Shown here: in pieces, positions 59,190 through 64,000 of the stretch
Position numbering within the stretch: the stretch's first letter is position 1
Layout: every line of letters begins with the position of its first letter
DNA from: Bidens hawaiensis
Lineage: Eukaryota; Streptophyta; Magnoliopsida; Asterales; Asteraceae
Reading direction: 5' to 3'
DNA length: 64,000 nt
Assembly: GCA_021521415.1 (NCBI GenBank)
Contig: JAIQDT010002046.1
Coordinates: forward strand, 23,501-87,500
Made by a program: the position numbers and the translations under genes
The notes under the pieces: generated by a model
Databases searched by the model: none
Told to the model about the DNA's origin: nothing
What the model saw: only the letters and a program-made list of their open reading frames with translations

Positions 59190-59426
59190 CGGTATCGACC
59201 AGTCCCGGTCCCGAAAATTGTGAATTCTTGGTACCGGTACCGGTACCAAAATCTGTTCGGTACCGGTACCGGTACGGGACTGGTACGGGACCGGGATTGA
59301 AGGTAAAAATTCGGGAAATACCAGTCCCGTCCTGTACCGTACAGGTATCAAAACTCAAAAAATTGGTACCGATTCGGTACCGACGGTACCAAATCGGTAC
59401 CGATTTTGCTCATCCCTAATGCAAAT
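59159..59426 (+). mobile_element. hAT-type MITE with 8-bp target duplication
   Basis: The element 59167-59418 (252 bp) has ends TAGGGATGAG and CTCATCCCTA and is flanked by ATGCAAAT on both sides (59159-59166, 59419-59426). Eight-base duplications and TAGGG-type ends are characteristic of hAT elements. The interior is built of GGTACCGGTACC-like palindromic repeats. Frames across it are repeat-encoded and not genes. Confidence 0.88.
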
Positions 59427-60348
59427 AGACTAAAGGTCTATTACTAGATCGTTGATCTAGTTAATTACAAAGGGTTATTCTTGTACTATAGGCCTGAGAT
59501 AACGCTCAAGCATAAATCGGTGAACTGCAGTGATCATAACAAAGGTGAATACGTCTAAACTCTTTATAGGAGTGAATACGCTCATATCTATAAAACTCAT
59601 TAATCGAGTCATTTACCCATAAACCAAAATTTACATGGGATAATGTATCCCTAAAGCTTTGGTATCTTCTGGCAATTGTGTTAGTTATACTTATGTTTGG
59701 ATCCTTACATATGTGGGCAGAGGGTAGGCATACCCAACCACGCGTGGTACCAGGTCCCCGTCTCATTGAGCCAGTCTATAGGGCTGTGAGGGTTGGACTA
59801 ATGTGATATAATTGGTACTCCGGTCTAGAGGGTCATTGATTGTTTCGAGTATGAACTAAAGATTTACATAAATGATTTAACTTGGTTATTTCTTATGCCA
59901 CGATGAGCCGGGTCATAAGATACCCGAAGGGATAGCTAGGTTCATATAAAATTGTTTTCGAGTCAACGTGTTCACCAGCATATAGCTGGCGAATTTTCTT
60001 AACATTTCAGGAAAGCAAGTATAGTACATGTAGCAAGGATTAGAGTCACTCATGGAGAGAGGCTCGCTATATGGAGATGGCTCATTTTACTTATTAAAAT
60101 ATTGTAAACGAGTTTACCAAATATTTATAAATCAAACACTCGGATATTCACCATCTGAGAAGTTTTCGGAATAAATTAATATTTTATTTGCAAGCACTCG
60201 GATACTTAATATCCGAAAAGTTTTTAAAATAATATATATTTTATTATAAACAAAGTCTTCCGCTAAAAACAACCTGCGACTCTGATATATTTACAAAACA
60301 GTTATCAACTATTGGTCACACGCCTAGGCCCTAAGTAGGGGTGTCACA

Positions 60349-60511
60349 TAAGCTGTCGGTTAGGTAGTGTATGGAATGTGTAACACAAATTTTGATTCAA
60401 TTTCCAAGTTTGTTGCGAATTGTGGTCCAAGATGCGAATTTGTATAAATGAGTCAATAAACTGGTCTTGGGTAAATGGGTACGGGTCATGGGTTACTGGA
60501 TCTGAATTATA

Positions 60512-60564
<53 letters not shown>

Positions 60565-60812
60565 TATAATATATATAGTATTTACATTTTAGTCCCTGGG
60601 GATTTAAGGCTGAAACAATTTAGGTTAAAGTTTTAGTTTGGGCTAAAATTGTCAAAAATATGAAAGTTATATTTATATAAATTATATGTAATTAAACAAT
60701 AATATAACAATAATTAATCTCCTCGATAAATACAATATTTTTATTACTAAAATAACCCGAACATCGAAACGAGTCGGGTATTTAATAAATTCGAAAAACG
60801 GGTGTTGTTACA
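60349..60812 (-). other. 5' terminal piece of the F LTR
   Basis: Read on the minus strand, it starts TGTAACAACACCCG and contains ATGTTCGGGTTATTTTAG..TTTATCGAG, which matches ATGTTCGGAATATTTTAC..TTTATCGAG at 3707-3750 of the B LTR. A TA microsatellite occurs at 60514-60563, in the same relative place as in B. Confidence 0.8.
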
Positions 60813-62705
60813 TGCTCGTTGCAAATTTTGTGGCACTTATTTAAAGTATGATTCGAACTCAACTTTAAAAAAGCACATCGAAAAGAAATTTTGCAAGGCG
60901 TTGAAAGAATTCCCGCATCGGACTAAGTAGAATTGGGTCGAGATGGTACAATATTTCGTTATAACATGAAAGCGGTTCATGATATAATGGCGAAGCTCGT
61001 GATTCAACAAGGTTTGTCGTTTAACCACTTTGACATCCCTCTTTTAACGGGCATGATTCAAGAAACTCTTCAACCTCGCTACACCCATGTAAGTCGTACT
61101 GCACTTAGACGTCATTGTCTAAAATTGTGGGAATGTGCAAAAACGTATTTAATTGAGTTCTTTCAAACTATACACAAGCGGGTATGGATTTAACTAGTGA
61201 TGTTTGGTCGGCAGCACATGGGTTGCTAGAATACTACCTTTGTGTCACCGCTCATTGGGTCGATTCGGTTTCTTGGCATATGATAAAACACACCATCGCG
61301 CTTGAAAACTTTCCGTATCCATATACCACCAAAAAGATGTTTGAAATTGTAGATGAGGTAATAACGACTTTTAACTTGAAGAAAAAAATATTTTCAATTT
61401 CGTTTGCTAACGCAACAAACATTACAAAGGCGGTTGAAAATTTTATCATAAAATATACACCACCTTGTTACTGAAATTTTTTTCATGTTCGATGTGTTGC
61501 ACATATTATCAATTTGATTGCTCAAGAAGGTCTCACCAATGAAACCATGGAAGCATGTTTGAGATGCTATAGATATATGTTATAAGATGTTTTCAAAAGT
61601 GGGAAACAAAGACATCTTGAATACAAAAATTATTGCAAATCGGTGGAAAGAAAATATTTGGGGCCGAATAGGGACGTTCCAACTCGTTGGAACTCAACTT
61701 TTCATATGCTCTCGTGTGCTTTTGCCCAACAAGAAACATTACAAAGTTTTCATAAAACTCTTGTGGATCGGTGCAAATCCAATATGTTTTCCGACGGTGC
61801 TTGTGTAAATACTGGTTATTTCTTGGAGTATCTTGATGTTTTCAAAACCGCAGCAACTAAATTGTCAGGGGTTTATTATCCTACTAGTTGTTGGGTGTTA
61901 CAAGAATTATACAACATCTCCTTGAATTTTAGAGAGTTTGAAGACAAGAATGATCTTTTCAATAATATTGTTAAACCAATGATGGAGAAGTTCAAAAAAA
62001 TATTTTGAAAACATACCACTAATGTTTACTTGTACCGCCGCTTTAAACCCTCATTTGAATATATTTGACAACATGGGTATGCATGATATGGACCCGATGT
62101 TGTCGACGGAAGATAATTTCAACAAATCCCTTCAAGAACTTTGTGATCATTATTTCCGATTTTATGGTCCAACCTAAAAGTCAACTTTTGTGAAGCAAAC
62201 AACAAGTATGTCATGTAAGGACAAGCTTATCAATATGATGAATGTTGTTCGTGAGTCAACGGCTAAGCTGCGAAGAGGAAACACACCAAAAAGTGAACTT
62301 GGTCGATATAGTGGAGCAAACTACGTTGAAGGTTCATCAGTCGAAGACATTCGCAACCTTGATCTTTTGGCTTGGTGGAAAGGAAAGAAAAATGAATATC
62401 CTATTTTTTTCCGCCATGGCTAGTAACTTGCTTAGCATCTAAGCTTCTACGATAGCTTCGGAATCCGTTTTTTCTCCTAGTGGAAGGGTATTATCGATGC
62501 GAATAACAAAACTCACTCCGGATTCGTTAGAGATGTTCATTTACCCAAAGGATCATTTGGACTCGGTGGATCGTATACAAGACAATGCAAACTTTGAAGA
62601 TGAAATAACACTAGAACGTTCAAATCATGATGGAGGTGGAAAAAGTGCTTTCTTCCGGGCTATTGGGTGAAGAAGGCGAAGGCGAAGACAACTAATAAGA
62701 AGATT
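60813..62705 (+). pseudogene. hAT transposase relic, BED finger to dimerisation domain
   Basis: It begins inside a BED zinc finger (ARCKFCG..NSTLKKHIEKKFC), already cut by element F. After shifts it continues with FNHFDIPLL, the catalytic-region block LTSDVWSAAHG, the CxxH block RCVAHIINLIAQEGL, then DVPTRWNSTFHML (the conserved RWNST motif). The C-terminal dimerisation domain follows: DLLAWWKGKKNEYPI, a shift, then ASTIASESVFSPSGRV. At least six frameshifts or stops interrupt it. hAT transposases cut and paste DNA through a D-D-E site in the nucleus; this copy is dead. Plants also have domesticated relatives (DAYSLEEPER type), but the decay argues against that here. Confidence 0.85.
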
Positions 62706-63060
62706 TTGAAGACGTTTGAAGAAGTTTAATTTTTATTTATTCAAAATTTTATTTGTTTTACTCATGTAACATGTAATACGAATCACTCGATCAACTTTCA
62801 TGTAACCGTTTTTATTAGTCTTGCTTTAATTATTATTAGTCATGTTTAATAGTTTAATAGTCTTGCTTTATAAGTCTTGCTTTAATTATTAGTAGTCATG
62901 TTTTTTATTACCAGGTTTAATATAACCGGTTTTTAAAGTGTTATCGGTTTCTTTTAAATAAAAAACTTGTCTTCTTAAGCTATGTCTTAAAACTAAAAAA
63001 CAACCATATCATTCCATTAACGGCGTATTTTATTATAAAAAACGAGAAAGTACAAACATT
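62706..63060 (+). other. Downstream region of the hAT relic
   Basis: AT-rich, with a repeated AGTCTTGCTTTA-like phrase (62818, 62861, 62872). No ORF. It probably includes the 3' end of the hAT element; the boundary is not visible. Confidence 0.4.
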
Positions 63061-63102
63061 ATTAAACAAAAAACTAAAATAACAAACACCGTTGCGTCGT
63101 TT

Positions 63103-63440
63103 TCATCCTGCTCTCTACGCCCATTAAGCTCTGTTACCGGCGGCAGGGGCTGGAGTTGCAGAGCCGGACGACTCTCCCGCTTTCACTTTTTTGGAGCCCA
63201 AACTTTTTTTCACGACAGTACTTATTGGTATGCTTTCGGAGAGTGGAGTTTGACCCTGCTTTCAGAAACTTGACACAATACTTGTACCGCGTCTTCTCCT
63301 GTGAGTCACTCATAACACACAAGTCATAATGAACCCAAACCTCAGGGCATCTTAGTGTGTCGGTGACCATAACAACATCATCGTTGGTTGCTATTGCTTG
63401 TAGGTTAATTGATATTGAGATTTAAAGTGTGTTTTAGTGT
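63103..63440 (-). pseudogene. BED zinc-finger fragment of a second hAT element
   Basis: The minus-strand frame through 63370-63134 reads CPEVWVHYDLCVMSDSQEKT, then YKYCVKFLKAGSNSTLRKHT and NKYC. This is a BED finger in which the first zinc cysteine has become tyrosine (YKYC instead of CKYC). Frame upstream of 63370 (ATNDDVVMV) suggests the N-terminus begins a little before. Nothing of the catalytic part follows to the left. It faces the + strand hAT relic and is close to its N-terminal sequence (NSTLKKH / NSTLRKH), so both are from related hAT families. Confidence 0.7.
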
Positions 63441-63479
63441 TTTAGAAGTGGTTTATCAAGTCCTAAAATTAACAGAAAT

Positions 63480-63760
63480 ATTTATAGTATGTGTGTATGT
63501 TTTATATATTCAAAACCGGTTCCAACAGTCCAAAAACGACCATATAGCCGTTGGAACCAGTTCCCAACGGTCACATTTTGTTTAAAAATGGAAAACCCGG
63601 TGTACCCGGTTCCACTGGGTTCTTATATTTTCTAGTCTGGTCGGGTCCAGTTCCTACCCTATTCTTGACCAATACGGTTCCAGTTTGTACTTGGTTTCAA
63701 AATACCTGTTTCCTACCCGGTTCCAGCTGGGTTTTAAAAATACCCGATTTATGCACGTCT
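63480..63760 (-). repeat. Terminal region of the minus-strand hAT element, rich in CCGGTTCCA motifs
   Basis: Repeated ACCCGGTTCCA/TGGAACCGG motifs on both strands (63508-63740) precede a possible terminus CACGTCTA at about 63758 (TAGACGTG on the minus strand). Subterminal short-motif arrays are usual binding sites for hAT transposases. The long + frame at 63551-63820 is made of these repeats. Confidence 0.5.
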
Positions 63761-64000
63761 AATTATGGTTGTTACGAACACAAGATCATATTTTTGCTCA
63801 TCTTTTTAATCCAATTGTAATACCACTATTAGGCTTGTGCAGGGGGTTGGCTTGAGTCGATTTTGGGCTTAAACCGAATAAAAAATAACAATCGGTTTTT
63901 TGTATTTTTGAAAACAGTTCAATTTAGCTTTATCTAGTTTTCATGATAAGTTTGGTTCGTTTTGGTCTTTTAGGTTTTGTCATTTGGCCTTTAAATTTTT
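63761..64000. other. Right edge, no gene recognised
   Basis: TAGGCTTGTGCAGGGGGTTGG at about 63831 resembles the start of another non-autonomous hAT element, but its other end is outside the window. Confidence 0.3.

Larger units (their letters stand above)
57934..60353 (+). mobile_element. Solo LTR K with TAAGC target duplication
   Basis: The element is 57939-60348, from TGTAACACCCGCC to GGGGTGTCACA, with TAAGC at 57934-57938 and 60349-60353. The last 300 bp (GTCTTCCGCTAAAA, TTTACAAAACAG, CGCCTAGGCCCTAAG) match the LTR end of element E, so K belongs to the E family or a near relative. It carries a 118-bp tandem duplication and a hAT MITE. Confidence 0.92.
39310..60812 (-). repeat. LTR of element F, split into six pieces by nested insertions
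   Basis: On the minus strand the LTR begins at 60812 (TGTAACAACACCCG, then a block matching the first 120 bp of the B LTR) and ends at 39310 (GGGGTGTGACA). The F pieces are 39310-39438, 41690-42318, 45950-46434, about 49168-49747, 57845-57938 and 60349-60812. They sum to about 2.4 kb, the length of the B LTRs, and run in the right order. The piece at 41690-42318 carries the inverted GGTGAGTATTTCACTCCCCT and AGAAGTTCTTCATTTACAG region. F lies in a hAT transposase gene that resumes at 60813. Confidence 0.82.

Noticed and set aside
59159..59419. Open frames on both strands across the GGTACC region
   Set aside because: They are produced by the short palindromic repeats of a MITE and have no amino-acid character beyond the repeat.
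63551..63820. 89-codon plus-strand ORF
   Set aside because: It is made of CCGGTTCCA subterminal repeats of a hAT element.

Overview
The window looks like plant nuclear DNA, most likely from a large, retrotransposon-rich eudicot genome. It is AT-rich, it holds one spliced gene with short exons and GT-AG introns, and nearly everything else is transposable elements with plant-type initiator-Met tRNA primer-binding sites. The LTR styles remind me of Asteraceae, but nothing here proves the family.

Left block (1-16856). A Ty3/gypsy-type element (called E, + strand) runs from an LTR cut by the window edge side to a 3' LTR at 14652-16856. It carries a broken pre-gag ORF and a gag but no pol. Two copies of a second, non-coding LTR family have inserted into it. 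Copy A (1-1142) lies in its 5' LTR. Copy B (3660-12971, complete, ACTCA target duplication) splits the gag ORF exactly in frame.

Gene block (16857-26345). A deleted Ty1/copia relic (17590 to about 18930) precedes the only host gene. This is a 16-exon ZPR1 zinc-finger gene (20363-26139, + strand), complete apart from a suspicious exon-13/14 junction.

Minus-strand gypsy block (26346-39080). Element D is truncated about 200 bp beyond the ZPR1 stop codon and faces it. Its single LTR (31709-33624) is flanked by internal sequence on both sides. The outer pol fragment is fused at about 35171 to the gag of a different gypsy element, C, whose 5' LTR is 36854-39080.

Nested LTR block (39081-60812). 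One LTR of the non-coding A/B family (copy F, minus strand) has been stretched to 21.5 kb by insertions. These are solo LTR G, solo LTR H (which contains solo LTR I), four foldback DNA elements sitting in TA microsatellites, copia-like element J (which contains solo LTR L), and solo LTR K (which contains an 8-bp-TSD hAT MITE). The F pieces left over sum to about 2.4 kb, the length of the B LTRs. F itself sits in a hAT transposase gene.

Right end (60813-64000). A degenerate hAT transposase relic (+) converges on a BED zinc-finger fragment of a second hAT element (-).

The only gene likely to work for the host is ZPR1, whose family acts in translation-factor (eEF1A) folding and growth signalling. 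No intact autonomous transposon was found. The most unusual signals are arrays of small hairpins in J, a seven-copy CACGTG array in the D LTR, tRNA-like A/B-box modules in otherwise different LTRs, and a pre-gag ORF shared by D and E.
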